Part shown: piece after piece, positions 37,933 to 51,071 of the stretch
Numbering within the stretch: position 1 is the stretch's first letter
Layout of the letters: each line of letters starts with the position of its first letter
Source of the DNA: Amphibalanus amphitrite
Lineage: Eukaryota > Arthropoda > Thecostraca > Balanomorpha > Balanidae
DNA length: 64,000 nucleotides
Reading direction: 5' to 3'
Assembly: GCF_019059575.1 (NCBI RefSeq)
Contig: NW_024881782.1
Span: 633,001-697,000 of the forward strand
The notes under the pieces: generated by a model
Databases searched by the model: none
What the model was told of the DNA's origin: nothing
The model's input: the letters and a program-made list of their open reading frames with translations, nothing else
Position numbers and translations under genes: made by a program

Positions 37933-40900
37933 ATGCTCTTTCTGGGGGTGCTTCTTTGGTCGGCTCTGCTGGGGGCATATTCCGCTCAGGTCGAATCCCG
38001 GATAGAACAGACAGCGGTCGCCAATGTGGGGACAGCGACAGCCAATTTGACCTTATCCAGGTCGGAGCGTGACCTCTCGTGGATCACCTCCTGGTTGCCA
38101 TGGCGACGCCAGGAGCCGGGGACCACCACGGAGCTGCCGGGGGTCAGCAGCAACGACAGGAAAGCCAAATGTGAGTGCCCAACTGTTTGGAGCTTTGTGG
38201 TGTTTGTGACAAGCAGCAAATGGATGGCAGAAAGCTTTCTTTTCATGAAATTCATTCGGTTATGACATGACCAGAAAATTGATGTCTGTTTGCGCATACA
38301 TGGCTAAATTGATCGCCACAGATGCGAGTTGATAATCGCTCACACGGCTTACTTCGCATAAGAATGCGGGGAAAACATCGCGAAATCATTACAAGCGAGA
38401 CAAATAGGCATCCGCATAGTCCGTTCTCCACACAAATGGTAATAGTTCCTCGCGACTTATCGATCGGGCGAGCAGCTACCAAACGTACCTGCCGTTCTTA
38501 GATAGGCGTGTCCATGCATTCGCTGTATTTATTCGCACAGTCGCCAAGGGTGTAACATGCCATCAAAATGCATAAGCATTGAGCAATGAGCATATATGAT
38601 AAAGCTCAGTTTCTTCTAGCATTATGCCGTCACCTTGAATTTGTTCAACAAACCGGAGCTCGTGCTGGAGAGAAGCCAAGACGACGGAGGGGGACTCTGA
38701 CACCGTGCCAATGTCACATTGCCATTTCCACGATTCGAACTGGTAACACATCTGCCATAGAGCTTATCGAAAGATTCTAAGCTTTGCATAGGTAATGCCT
38801 GTGCCTAGCGCCCTTGTATGTAGACAGACAAAGCCTGTCTAATGTTTAATTTTAGTTGCAAAGGAAACGACCGTGCCGCCGTTCCCCGCGACATCAACGG
38901 AGCATGAGTCACTAGCACCGAGCCCGAACTTGGCCATGCAGTCATTGCGTCATGCAATTGTTCTCGGCTGTGCCGTGTAGCGTGCATGCTGTGCATGCTT
39001 TTTAGCACAAAACCATGACCGTCGGTCCATTATATTCGTGCTTAACCCCTTCTAAGGCACGTTTCTTCCTTTGATGCGATTTATTCAATATTTCAATAAC
39101 ATTGCCGTTACCAGGTGACTCCAGCTATCGCTTTTCAGTCACACTCAGTCACACTTTTCAATCAACATGGCCTTGGTCACACTACTCGTCTGTCTCCCCC
39201 AGTCCTGAACATCTTCACCATAGTGCGGTTCGCCAACGAAGAGTGTAGGGGCGACAACAACCTGAACGGCACGTGCGTGTCCCCTGACGAGTGCCGCAGC
39301 CGAGGAGGTCAAGAGGCTGGGAAATGCGCCAACGGCTACGGCGTCTGCTGCACCAGTGAGTTGTACGGGGAGGAGAGGACACACCAAGGCGAGGATTCGT
39401 CGATCATATTGGTGTGCTAAGAGAAAAGTTCGCAAGGTTCCGGGACATAGCTCTGAATGTGTTATGCATTTCCTAATCTAATTGCTTCTCAGACGGGCGA
39501 CCTCAGTGTCATTCGCTTCACTTTTGTATTTCCCTTGTTCCCGAAACATTACTTTACAAGTGTTAACCTATACACTATACGGCATACAAAGGTTGATCTG
39601 ATTACCGACTTCACTCGTATAAAAATCGGAGCTGGTTTTATTCATTATTGCTTTTTGAATAGTGTATCTTGTGAAAATCCGCCAGGGAAATGAAACAATC
39701 CGAAACGGATAACTATTTCTGCATCGTTTAGTTGCATTCATTAATGATTTTTTTTAATATTACGTAACGCATAAGAAGTAAATCACAATGATTGTCTTGC
39801 CCACAGTGACCGGTAGTTGTGGGAACTTCACGCGGTACAACAACTCCTACTTTGAAAGCACCGACGCCGGCAACACACCAAACTGCCAGTAAGTTGAATA
39901 GCATTTGTTTTACTTTTATCCTGGGAATATGTTGCAGCTGTGGAAGATCGATAGGTGCAGCATTATTACGGCAAATATTTTTGCTTGGAGAGGCAACGTT
40001 TCACTTCCAAAGCACCCATCACTCTTATTCAGAACAGTTAGACGAAGCCTCTTGCGAAACATGTTTACCTGTGCCCCTGGGTTTCCTCATTTTCAGTTAC
40101 TATATGTGTCTATGCTTTATATAGATATAAACTGTAGATGCCTTTAGTTGCCATTCATTTTGTCACCACCGAGCCACATACGCTCCTTTAGCCAGCAGCA
40201 CCCTTCTCTCCCATTGGTGACCTCCACCGCTCTGACGCCAGGTTCACCGTTTACCGAGACTCCTCCGCGCGAATCTGTCAGCTCCGACTCGACTTCGACA
40301 CTTTCCGGCTGGCCCAGCCGGACAACGCCTCGGGGCAGTGCACAACGGACGCGTTCTCTGTGTCCGGAGTGGTGAATGCCGTGCCCGTTATCTGCGGAGA
40401 AAACTCGCGAACACACAGTAAGTTGAGAGGGAGTGGGAGGGAATGGAAGGCAATGAAAGGGAATTGAAGGGAATGGTAGGCAATGGGAGGCAATGGGAGC
40501 GAATTAGAGGGAATGGGAACAATGGGAGGCAATGGGAGGCAATTGGAGGCAATGGGAGAGAATGGGAGGCAATGGGAGGTAATGGGAGGAATGGGAGGGA
40601 ATGGGAGGGACTCAGTTTACCGGGAGGGCAGGTGAGCCCGGGATGGGGCATCATGGGATGGTCGGAATTTAGCTCACAGATGGGTGGGTGACATCCGGCA
40701 GCAGGTCTGATTCTCTGACCATGAACAATGCAAACTACAAAGGTAAGAATGCGGCCTTGACGACTGAGGCTCAAAAAAAAAAAAAAAATAGCGGTTGCTA
40801 GCTGTAAGTATGTAAGTTCTGAGTTGTATGAGCGACCTTGAAGTAACTCCGGAGTCCGGTACATGCATAGTAATAACGCATCGGATCGTTAACCCGGCAC

Positions 40901-43900
40901 CGCCTGGGCTATTTCCGTACCCACGACAGCCTGGGGGGGGGGGGGTCGGATCCGACCCCCCCCCCTATTTTCTCGAGAACCAATGGTCGTATCGAGCCCC
41001 GCGAGGCGGCGTTCGAAAGGTCTCTACGAGACCTTCCCAAAGCACTCTTAAGATTTTAAGATTGAGGTCAACTTTCGGGTCAAGGTCAGGTCAAAGGTCA
41101 AATTCAGGGGTTTTGCATGATTAGGCTTACGGACAGCGGAATCGATAGCTGCTGCTCGAAACTCACCAAAAATGACCTCAAAGGCCTAGTGAAGGTACCA
41201 TGTGTGTATAGGGGTCATACTAAGTACGGGTCAAGGTCAGGTCAGGTCACGAAAGGTCACGGTTTTCAATTTCTGCTACATGGGCGTGCGACACATGTTT
41301 TATGGCTTATTTTTCACGCCGAATCCGATGGTAATGGTTATATGTGACCCCAAGTCACTGTGCTGGTGATAAGTGTGCATTGAAAGCATAAAAAAATCGT
41401 TTATACTATACGAGGGCTGAGAAAAAAGGTCAATTTTTCAACTTTTTATTTTTGACATAAAAATGCGCTTTTCTAGACGAGCCTTGTCCCCAGGAATCTA
41501 GTGGTGCCATTTGTTTTCACATGCGATGTTCAGAAGTACCTCTAATTCACGAAAATGCTTATGACGTCACCATGCCCTATACATGTTGGAGCTATTTTTT
41601 ACAATTTGGGGGTCAAAAATCAAGATAGAAAGTTGAAATTTGGGGCATCTAATGTTCTAATAGAGCTCTACAACATATACTCCGGTTTTTTGGAAATTCC
41701 CAAAATTTTGGATTTTATTAGCTGTTTTCCAAAACATATAGTTTTTTGAATTTTTAGGGGTGAAAAACGCATTTTATGGAAAATCCGAGATAGCCATTTT
41801 AAAGAACTCGTTGAGCTGCGTCTTTTCATGTCCTTAATTGGCAATTTGCTTTAAACCCTGATTTTTGGCGATTTTTTAAACATTTACCACTTTTTGACTA
41901 AAAACGCCATGTAGTTACATCACTAAAATCGATATATCTCAAAAAAATTTGGAAACTTTTTCTTAAAAATTGCACAGGAGACGTCAAATTGATGGGGGAG
42001 AAGGTATGCCAAGTTTCAAGTAGATAGCGAAAGTGGTTCATGAGTTATTCAAGAAAAACGGAGGGGGGGGGTCGGATCCGACCCCCCAGGCGGTCGCGGG
42101 TTAAATGCATCGCGAATACTAAACACAGCCCATCCAAACGGTGGCCTCGGGTGGATCCGGTTTTACCAGCCAGCGCAGTTACGGGCGGGAGATGACTGGT
42201 AAATTTCCTCTACCCACACCGCCCAGCAATGCGACACGGTAGTCGAACCGACACCGGACACCGTCCTGTTGATTGGCGAGAGATGCCACGGACAGTCGGA
42301 CACCCACTGGATGAGCGGCCGGAGGGATCGTATGTCACGTGTGAGCCGCCGGGAATTATATTGGCATTTCGATCGGTACGCTATTTATGACACTGATACT
42401 ATACAAAATGCAGTTATCGGGGAGATGTTAGCTGTAAATTCACATAATACAAATTGATATGATGCTAGTTGAAAGAACAGTATCGTCTTATGGACTTACA
42501 CATGTTCTGAGTGCTTTAAATGTCCATTTTCACGATGTTTTTCCAGCCTGGTTTTTCTATCTAGCGGTGAAAACCGACCCGAATTGCCTCGCGTTCAGCA
42601 TGACAATGCATTACACCCTGCCGGTTGTTGAAAGCCACTGTGATACACGGCTCGATCAGCGCTAGTCACGGGATTGTGCAGCCCCACCCATTTTAGTCCA
42701 GTGGGGACAGACATTGCCCTGTCATCGTGGAAAGCCCTGGCCACACAACCAACCAAACAAGCTCAGCTGTTGACCAAGTCCGAGCCATTTCGAGTCATCG
42801 ACCGGGCTAGGAGATGTCTTGGACTGCTTTCTAGTCACTTTCTTTGCGCTATTTAACTCACTTTCCAACTAAACAATGAGCCATTAGAAGTGAAGAATTA
42901 AATGTGGGGATCATGTCAAGTCTTCCTTTGATCAGGCAGTATAGGCAGCATGGCATCATCATTTGTTTATGTATGTTTTATGATATTGTCTCGGTATTGC
43001 CTGCATTTACCCGGTAACTGACACAATTATTCGTTTTCTACGACACTAGCACTAATTTGGCAGGCTTTGACCGCACTTATCAATAAAAAGGCTTTCTCGC
43101 TGTGACTACTAAATGCTTACATCACCAACGCCACGCCATACACGCCAGATCAGATACCTACTCGGACCTCACCTGCACATATGTACAATGACAATGGCGC
43201 TTTGCTGACTGCTGTAGATGCTTCGCTTTATCTTTTTTATCAGTCGACGTGCTTATAACTGCATCTTCGTCATATCTCATATCTAACGCCTCTTTTTACG
43301 ATTCCAGTGTATATCGACGTGGACCCGAACTCTGATCGAACGGTGCTCCAAATATCGACCACGCAGGGCTCCACTCAGACCACTACCCTTGCCCGAGACT
43401 GGAAGATCAAGATTCAGCAGATCGAGTGCAACAGCACCACCAGAGGTGAGCCCTCAGAGCCTATGCTGCTGGGACGCGACCGGCGCACGCCTGAGCAAGG
43501 CATCCTCTGCTCGCGCGCCATCTGTCCAGGTCCAAACAGCGCCACCTGCAGGTATGCCCTTTCTTAGGCCTCCCTAGCACACAGGGGCGCGGGAACTACT
43601 TTCCGACTGTGGGGGCACACCATAATAGAGATTAACCTAGGGTACCCCCAAATCTAGTTTTCTCACCGGTTTTAGGCCACTTATTTTTCACCCCTGGGCT
43701 TTTTCAACAAAAAAAAGAAAACATTTGCAAAAAAGTGTGGTATTCTGTCTCAAAGCTGTGGGGGCACCGCCCCCACGGCCCCAGAGTTGGGGGGGCAAGC
43801 TGCCCCCACTGCCCCCCCGGCTCCCGCGCCTATGCTAGCACAGTTGTAGGGCACTGGTGCGTTCCTGAGGTCCCAGGGGCTCACTGTGAGGTAGCATAGT

Positions 43901-46167
43901 GACCAATGTGCTTAGAAATTTCCTCGACAGGAAGAGATTTTTCGTTTATTTGTCTTGATCTCGGAATAGCGTCTCGACAATCAAATCATCTTTTTTTTTG
44001 CATGATAACTAATTGCTTCTGCTGCTAAAGAGAAACGCCAATTAATCTGAAACTGAGGAGCTGGAATCAAGTAATGTTCTTCAATCAGTGTCTGTGTCTC
44101 TTGATGTTGTCACCGTTACCCGTTCTGCCGCCAGCACCGTCGGCCTGTCTACAATACTACACGGGAGTCAGCGGGACTATAAAGTCGTTTAATTTCGACG
44201 GCTCCGAGATAGGTCCACACTTGGCATCACAAAGTTACTCCATATGTATTCGGGACGAAGCGCTATACTGCAGCATCGAATACATCGCGTCGTAAGTGCG
44301 GGCTGACTCATATGACAAGAGGCAAGTGATGTCTAATAGGAGGATAGATGGAAAACTTTTTTTTAGGATACCAAATATTATTTCGTGGCCGATTTCTGGT
44401 TTTACTTCGAATGAAACATTTACTTTGATGTCTATAGTGAAGTCTATATGTCGTCATTCATCAGAATAAATTTCGTTTTCGGTGATTCTGTGATATATTC
44501 TATGCTATGATTAGTCTACGTAATTCTTTTCGTAGCCGTGTAACAGCACGGTCCATATTAGGAGCTGTATAGCTGCATATTTGATTACATTATTTCGTCT
44601 CATTTCAGGCCAGTGACAAATCCATTTCGATTAGGTCAGCAATCGTCCTCTCAGAAAAGTGACCAATGCCTGAACGACTTCCTCATAATCGCCGGCATAT
44701 CGCAGGTAAGACGTTTGCAATTTCATGTGATGAATTCATAACTATACATACTTATCCATGTATGTATACTATGTATACTTATCCAGCATTCATGTAAAAT
44801 AATGAACCTTCTTTGAAAATACATAAATTTTATGGGCAGCTCATTTTAGATCGCCGAAACTGACACTGACACCAAAACCGACACTAGCACTCTGACGCTG
44901 ACACTGACACTGACACTGACACTGACACAGACACTGACACTGACACAGACACTGACACTGACACTGACACTGACACTGTGTCTGTGTCCCCAGACCGGCG
45001 TGCTACCTCAGACTGGACAGACAGGCGGCACCACCAACAACCAGGGCTACGACCGGCACTGCGGAGGGACCTGGGCGGGAACCAACGGAGCCCAGGCCAC
45101 GGCACCGACACCGGCCATCAGTAAGTAATGAGCATACACATGCAAATTCTGTAACCGGCCACCGGTACCGGTTATTTGTGGAGTAAGTCTATAGATTTTC
45201 ATCAATAGTTACCACTTACCATTGAAGTTACTTGCTATCATGTTGATTTTATACATAAGAACCTCATTCATTTTATTTGTATGACATGTTTGAATGCAAT
45301 TTGCTCAATAAGTGAAGAAAAATGTTGGTAGTGCTCAACAACACATTGGTAGTGCTCAGCTGAACATTGGTAGTGCTCGGGCACTCCCAGGCCTATACAA
45401 AACGACGCCCCTGCGGTTATCAATCAGTAAGTAAAGTAACCGGAGATCAGGCCACGGCACCAACGCCAGCCATCAGTAAGTAATGCCAGTATAGTAACCG
45501 GCATCGGTTATCAGTAAGCATAGTAACCGGAGCCCAGGACACGGCACTGACACCGGCCATCAGTGAGTGCGAGAGCATGCAGTCGAGCACGGGTCACGGC
45601 AGACCACGGTCTCTCTAGTAGTGGTCTAGTTATAAATGGGATTGTATCGTTGCTAAGGATTGCAGAACGAATGTTGGAAATCTATCATCAACAACGGTAT
45701 CAAATGTATCTTGCGACGTTCTAACTTCTGTCATCGTTGAATTGTTATGTATAATTGTACGTTTATCACCATGGGACTCGCAGACCGTTTTGTGGTATCA
45801 AGTAGTGACGCATAGGCATTCGTAATAAGAGCGTACGTTTATCCCAAACTCATGTCTATAAAAAATCATTTTTATCGAAAATTTTAAGCTAACTCTAATA
45901 TTCTACTATGCATTTGATATGATGAAATCACCGATCTAATATTTATGTTTCTTTTCAGCATACATGAAGCCGTACGTAGTCCGTGTGCGCTTTGACGACA
46001 CAGAGGGACAGGGCGAGACGGACAACCGTGGCTTCTCGCTCAACTTCATCCAGAAACCGTGCAGCGTGCTGGGACGCAGGAAGAGGGCTGCTCTGCCCTG
46101 GAGGATGGCGCCCTGGGGCAACGGCACAGTGCAGGGAGGGCGGGCGACCTGGAAGACGCTATACTAA
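37933..46167 (+). CDS. Secreted arthropod CUB-domain protein (458 aa)
   Basis: Nine exons join in phase: 37933-38170, 39203-39355, 39807-39888, 40242-40417, 43308-43445, 44135-44291, 44609-44705, 44994-45120 and 45959-46167 (stop TAA 46165-46167), total 1377 nt. The start is chosen because it opens a clear signal peptide, MLFLGVLLWSALLGAYSAQ. Exon 2 encodes a Cys-rich module (VRFANEECRG...NGTCVSPDECRSRGG...CANGYGVCC) found at the N-terminus of many uncharacterised insect and crustacean secreted proteins. CUB-like segments follow, including CLQYYTGVSGTIKSFNFDG and a late RHCGGTWAG. The tail has a dibasic GRRKRAALPW segment, a possible furin-type site. Intron 4 holds a TTAA-flanked MITE and intron 5 a hAT MITE. 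Family function is unknown; extracellular binding or adhesion is plausible. Confidence 0.88.
40420..40615. repeat. AATGGGAGGC minisatellite
   Basis: About 20 imperfect copies of a 9-10 bp purine-rich unit directly after the donor of CUB exon 4. Confidence 0.9.
40893..42100. mobile_element. piggyBac-like nonautonomous element, copy B (AGGTCA-rich)
   Basis: Exact TTAA on both sides (40889-40892, 42101-42104), ends CCC...GGG, and palindromes with core GGTCGGATCCGACC inside both ends. At least nine AGGTCA hexamers sit at about 41064-41265, several spaced as TCAAGGTCAGGTCA. 1208 bp, no long ORF, in CUB gene intron 4. Confidence 0.82.
43446..43551 (+). other. In-frame extension past the CUB exon 5 donor
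   Basis: The frame stays open beyond the chosen donor (GTGAGC at 43446) and reaches a second GT donor after TGCAG at 43551. Using that donor breaks phase with exon 6, so I favour 43445. The open frame could reflect intron retention or chance. Confidence 0.35.
43582..43834. mobile_element. hAT-type MITE (253 bp)
   Basis: Ends CAGGGGCGCGGGA and the inverted TCCCGCGCCTATG are flanked by a perfect 8-bp duplication, CTAGCACA (43574-43581 and 43835-43842). In CUB gene intron 5. Confidence 0.9.
44868..44980. repeat. (CACTGA)n-like repeat at a splice acceptor
   Basis: About 110 bp of ACACTG/ACACAG units run to within 15 bp of the acceptor of CUB exon 8 (44994), leaving little room for a normal polypyrimidine tract. 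Confidence 0.9.
45436..45484 (+). pseudogene. Duplicate of CUB exon 8 3' end, copy 1
   Basis: About 45 bp closely match the end of exon 8 (45080-45130), including GCCACGGCACC, the CCATCA|GTAAGTAATG junction and donor. It lies in the following intron. Confidence 0.75.
45523..45568 (+). pseudogene. Duplicate of CUB exon 8 3' end, copy 2
   Basis: A second copy of the exon 8 tail with donor (CCGGCCATCA|GTGAGTG). With copy 1 it forms a short decaying series of exon-edge duplications. Confidence 0.75.
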
Positions 46168-46271
46168 GAAGAGAAGCGCAGTGAGCTGTACTTTAAGCAG
46201 CCGGTGGACGGAATAAGACAGAGATCAATCGAATAGTCAATGACCATGCCATGGATGTGCTGTCGTTATAG

Positions 46272-46272
<1 letters not shown>

Positions 46273-46319
<47 letters not shown>

Positions 46320-46320
46320 G
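46273..46320. repeat. (TTG)n microsatellite
   Basis: About 15 TTG units shortly after the CUB gene stop codon, probably in its 3' UTR or just beyond. Confidence 0.95.
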
Positions 46321-47104
46321 TAGTTGTTCTTTTATTGGCACAGATGCACAGTTATTCAACAATGAACACTCTTTCTGCCAATATGTAATATAAACTCAGC
46401 GACCATCGCTGTATAGGCTAAACTTCTCTTTCTTTCTTCTATCCTCTTCTCTGGCCTTTTTCCACGGATGAGTGTTAATGTTCCCTGGGGTCCGGGAGCC
46501 GACCAATCTATTTATTTATTACTTTTGAAGAAATAAGCGAAAATCAACTTATCTGTCTTTTTGCAGGATATATAGTTAGTTGATACTGCTGTAGCTGCTG
46601 CAATGCGAACTGCATATTTGCATTTTGCATATCTCGATTGCATATTTGAGGCACTTCATTTTATATCTACTAACTAGTAGGACAATGCAATATGCTATCT
46701 GACTCACCGACCGCCCCTCACCACACCTCACGGGACTGTCACACTTCACAGCGCGACCATGGGGAGCGGGGATGACGGGTTGAGGGTGGGGGAGGGCTGA
46801 CAGCGGGGAGGGTAAGGGAGGAGGGAGGGCACTGTCGTCACACTCACAATGTCACGGGAACCCTGCCCTGGGGTGAAAAGGTTACACAACAAGATTACTT
46901 TACACAACACGCTGCGTAGTTAAACTTCGTCGGCTGTCAACGTGTCGGTCATTGAAATGATGCATATCCGATTGTGTAGTGTATGCTTTTTTGCTTTGTA
47001 TTTGCTTATTTTTACGAACGTAACAATAAAAATATGAAATATGTACTCTAAAGAATTCCGTGGATGCATGATTATTGTTTTCTGAGACCATCGACAGCCA
47101 TGAG

Positions 47105-48029
47105 TAGGGTAACTGTGGGGAAAACGCACCCCTGGGTTAAACGCCTCCCCTAAAAAAATCGTAGATCTTATCGACGGATAGGTGTTTTATCCTGTCTTTC
47201 AGATCAGTCAGCTGCTTGTTAACGTAGTTCTCTATTTCCGGTTCTGCGTCTTGAGGAGCAGCGTGGGTAGGTGCTGATGTTGGTTTTGGGTGTTGTTTTT
47301 GTTGTTTTTACAGAAGATTCCTAAGCTTTTGATGCCCTCTTTATATCACAAAACTTGCTATTGTGCACATCACTCAAAACTGCGTTTTATTGTCATTCTG
47401 TTGAATTTACTATGCTGCGGCGTTAGTGGCGCGTTTTTTGTCAATATTTTGTTGACCGGAAATGGAGTGGATGGGGAAAGACGCCTACTCGATGCATGGG
47501 GCAAGACGCCCCCAGTTTTCTGAAAGGGGGGCGTTTTGCACGGTGGTGAGAGTGCAGGGTAGCGCCCTGTAGGTCGGGGCCGAAAAGGCCTCTCCCTGTC
47601 CTTTTTTGTTGATATATCCTAAACGACTGCAGATATCGTAACCAAACTTTCAGGACTCCTCCGGGCATCCATTTTACACATTGCAACAACATTTTATTCC
47701 AAAGGCTATGATAGGTTGACCACAAATGACGTCAGAATGACGATAAGTTCTGCCATGTTCATCATTTTCTGTTGATGGATGGGGTGGGGGCTCTTTGCAC
47801 ATGGGTGTGGGCGTATTACCCAGGGTGTGGGGCAAAACGCCCTTTTGTAAGGGTATGCGGAAACCTTTTTGGGGGGTTAAATACCACACGCAAGTGTCTT
47901 TTCTTGGTCTCAAAGCGTAGTAAAAAGAATGAGCTACATGATGGTGCCCAGAGGTTTGAGTAATCTGGGTTGGGTTGAGTGTCAGAAGGTTTCGCGCTTA
48001 ATGGGGGCGTTTTTGACCTATTCACCCTA
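47105..48029. mobile_element. TA-flanked element with TAGGGTAA ends
   Basis: Left end TAGGGTAACTGTGGGGAAAA and the inverted right end ending TTCACCCTA share an inverted repeat, with TA at both borders. Internal repeats of GGGGCGTTTTG-like sequence occur. No transposase ORF; probably a Tc1/mariner- or pogo-type nonautonomous copy of 925 bp. Confidence 0.6.
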
Positions 48030-48612
48030 CCTACCTGTTATGAGACTAACACATAGTTGATAGCTGAGATCGCACCCATTAGTTGTGACTTGTGACGGTG
48101 ACGACTACACTTGCTCATATTGAATGAAGACAAGTTAGCTCGAAAGAAACACAAATCAATACCAAATTCAATAAGGTCATTTATGAATTTAATCCAGCTG
48201 TCGGTTTTTAATGCTGTTTTCTCATGCCTGATGGTCGCTTAGCGGCTAATTGTCCAACGGACATTGAGCAACAACAGATGCATTGCAAGCCTACTCAATA
48301 CATATGATCATTGCATCAAATTTTTGCGATCAATATTCCATCGGGCGGATTCATAAAAGTGAGGAGCAATAAAATAAATTGAGCTGAACTAAACTGAGCC
48401 CGATTTTCAGATCAAGCAGCAGAGCAGAGGTCGAAGTTAGATTGCGGAGACATGTCGCATTTATTTTCCATTTCTTTGCCGTCTTTGCGCCATTTTCGCA
48501 TATTTTCTTTCTGTATATTATGTATAAACGCGGTTACTTATAACGCAGTAATTAATCATGTCATACATATCAAACCTGGCTGTCTCACTGCCTTTATATG
48601 TAGGATCACCGA

Positions 48613-49511
48613 TCACCAGTCATAAGGATCGGTGCACCGTTTTCCACAGCCCCAGGGGCAGCAGATCTGGCCGGTTTTGCAGCAGTCTTCGTTTCTGATG
48701 CAGTGAACACACTGGGTGTACTCGCAAGTGGAGCCGATGGTGTACCCCAGCGGGTTGCAGCCGGGAATCACGTCTGGGAAATGGAGGAGAAGGTTATTCA
48801 CAATACGGACGGATTGAACTGCTATATTTCGATTTTCTTGATGCCATCCATGATACCTAAGTATTGACAAAATAGATATGTATATACAGGCGTTCAAATA
48901 TAGCAACTTTTATCCATCCACTAGTGAAAACGTATGAGAAGGTGAATAGGGAGAAAAAGATAGTTAGCACAATCATCCGTATTTATAATTTCAGCTGGGT
49001 TCCGCAATTTCGCACGCCATTTCTCCAGTCTCTATGGCCTATTTACACTATGCAATATACAGTAAACACTATATACTAGTATACCTACAGTATACACACA
49101 TATACACATTCGGAATGGGTTCAATGACCCTTCAATGGCATATAAATGTACCGTAAGGTACATTTATATGCCATTGAAGAGACAATGTATAGTGGTTAAC
49201 TAAAATCGCTATAAGATGAAAACCGTTTGATATTTTTGTCATTTTTGCTGAGGCCGGTGTGTATTCGAACAGTGAACATGGCAACATGTTCACGAGCCCG
49301 AGCAAATATGACAAAAAATCAAACGGCTTTCATTTTATAACGACTTCACTTAACCACAACATACTGTCTCAAATAGGCCCACTGTCTCAAATAGGCCCAC
49401 CTTACGGTAGTGAAAAGAGCACTTACTTGTTGCGCCGTTGTTGGGCAGAGCTACGGCCATGGTAGCGGCCCACAGCATCAGAAACAGCACCATAGAGCGT
49501 CTGCCGACCAT
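48613..49511 (-). CDS. Secreted WAP-like cysteine-rich peptide (81 aa)
   Basis: Two exons: 49511-49427 and 48773-48613 (stop TGA), phase-1 intron, 246 nt. A signal peptide (MVLFLMLWAATMAVA within exon 1) is followed by a mature peptide with ten cysteines: GC, TC, QC, HC, DCC, ICC, WGC, RC. The C-terminal part CCKTGQICCPWGCGKRC fits the WAP pattern C-x5-CC-x3-C-x3-C. The N-terminal half does not match standard WAP spacing. A crustin-like antimicrobial or protease-inhibitor role is possible but unproved. It is paralogous to 55652-56671, in opposite orientation. The intron holds two foldbacks. Confidence 0.88.
49130..49179. repeat. Short perfect palindrome (23-bp arms)
   Basis: Arms CTTCAATGGCATATAAATG... 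and its complement with a 4-bp loop, in the intron of the WAP-like gene. It may be the remnant of a foldback element. Confidence 0.8.
49192..49357. repeat. Foldback element (about 57-bp arms)
   Basis: Left arm 49192-49250 and right arm 49301-49357 are imperfect reverse complements starting GTGGTTAA. In the WAP-like gene intron. An 18-bp tandem duplication (CTGTCTCAAATAGGCCCA) follows at about 49368. Confidence 0.75.
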
Positions 49512-49532
49512 GATGGCGTGCTGACTGCTGAC

Positions 49533-49575
49533 GAATGAAGTCGGCGCAATACGGCCATCACGTGGCATTTATAGG
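49533..49575 (-). promoter_or_regulatory. Core promoter of the minus-strand WAP-like gene
   Basis: On the minus strand CTATAAATG lies at about 49574-49566 and an arthropod initiator-like TCATTC at 49538-49533, about 30 bp downstream. The start codon follows at 49511. Spacing fits a TATA plus initiator promoter. Confidence 0.6.
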
Positions 49576-50066
49576 GGCCGGACAGGCTGCAAGGGAGGCA
49601 CGGGGAGGCACGGGGAATCACCCGATCGTCGAAATTCTGATGACTGGCGCATGTCACCAGCAATTGCGGTTTTACCGACGTTTTAAATGTTCGCCTGGGC
49701 CTAAATCATGTGATATATCTGTTGGTTTATGATAAAAAGGAGTATTTTCGCTAAAGAAATTGCATGCGTCAGTGAATGTGGAAGTGAACGAATAATACAG
49801 TGTAGAGAAAATCGGCTGGGAGCCACTTGTAGCTCAAGTGTAAAAAAGTCGACAATAAGTGACGTTAATAGCCTCTCTCGAAATAGCATCTATCGATTAG
49901 ATCATACTCGAAATTCATATCTTTCTATGAAGGCATGAGATAAGTTAATTGAAATATACTATTGAGAAAATGAATTAAAAAATTATATTTAATGCAATTG
50001 ACAAGACCGACGCTGTTGTACATATGTACCGTGAGCTGATCCCCCCCCCCCACCCACTCCTCTTAA

Positions 50067-50968
50067 CCCTCGCCCGCACATGCCATTTTCCCATCCTAGA
50101 ACGCACATGAGGGGGGAGGGGGTTGCCAACCCCCCGCGCCATTTCGTTCCTGTTGGAGATAGAGCTTAGCGGTAAAGACCAAAAAGATTCTTTGGGAAGA
50201 GACGAATCCAATGATACCCAGTTTTACCTTCTCAGGTCAGTCATTGACCTTCCAGGTCAGGTCAAACTAAAAAATGTTGCTGTTTTGGGTCACCGTTGGA
50301 TATCAAGTGCGCTGTTTATCATATACCGATGACGATGCCGTTTTCTGGTGCCAAGCCAGCTAGAACCTTTTTGTCACACTACCCGACAAGGTTTTTGCTG
50401 CCGAGGTCATTTCAGGTCAAGTTAGGTCAAGGTCAATTATATGTGTTTGTATGTCTGTGTGTGTCTGTGTGTATAATGATGTGTGCACCGATTGTCTATG
50501 TGTCCATATTACATGAAATCATGATCTGAGAAGCTTTTACCAAAAATGCAGTAAAAAAAAAACTTCACAAAAAGCAAATTCCGCTTGCCCAAAACGCTAT
50601 TATCTTAGATGACCTAGGTTGGCCTGGACCTTGACCTTGACATCTGTACATCGTCGAACAACATGTTCCATGATAGGTGGGAGGTAAGACTGGCAAAAAA
50701 GGCCGAAATCAAGGTGTCAAAAGCTCACAAGGCCCATAGCCAACGCAAGATGTTGAGAATTGGCCATTTGGGTCATGACATGACCTGAAAACAAGGTCAT
50801 ATCTCCGAAACCAAAAACCACAGAAACTTGAAATTTTCAGTGGACATCAAAAAAGGATAGAGGAGCAGCTATACGAAAAATCAGCCTTCTAGCTCTAAAA
50901 ATGTCGAGTGCAGAGCAGAAAGACTACCTGGGGGGGTGGCAACCCCCCCCCCCATGTGCGGGCGAGGG
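50067..50968. mobile_element. piggyBac-like nonautonomous element, copy C (AGGTCA-rich)
   Basis: TTAA flanks (50063-50066, 50969-50972), ends CCCTCGCCCGCACATG and its complement, and inner palindromes GGTTGCCAACC / GGTGGCAACC. About twelve AGGTCA/TGACCT hexamers. Its right TTAA is also the left TTAA of the next element. Confidence 0.85.
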
Positions 50969-51071
50969 TTAACCCGCGCCCGGCTGGGGGTCCTGGATTT
51001 CCACGCCCTGCTGGGGGGGGGGGGGGTGTTTGAACACCCCCCCCCCCTTCTAGCTCGGCTCCTGGGCCACG

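Larger units (their letters stand above)
46168..48612. other. Intergenic region after the CUB gene
   Basis: Holds a (TTG)n array (46273-46316), likely 3' UTR sequence with AATATAAA-like motifs near 46388, and a 925-bp TA-flanked element. No coding exon is convincing. Confidence 0.65.
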
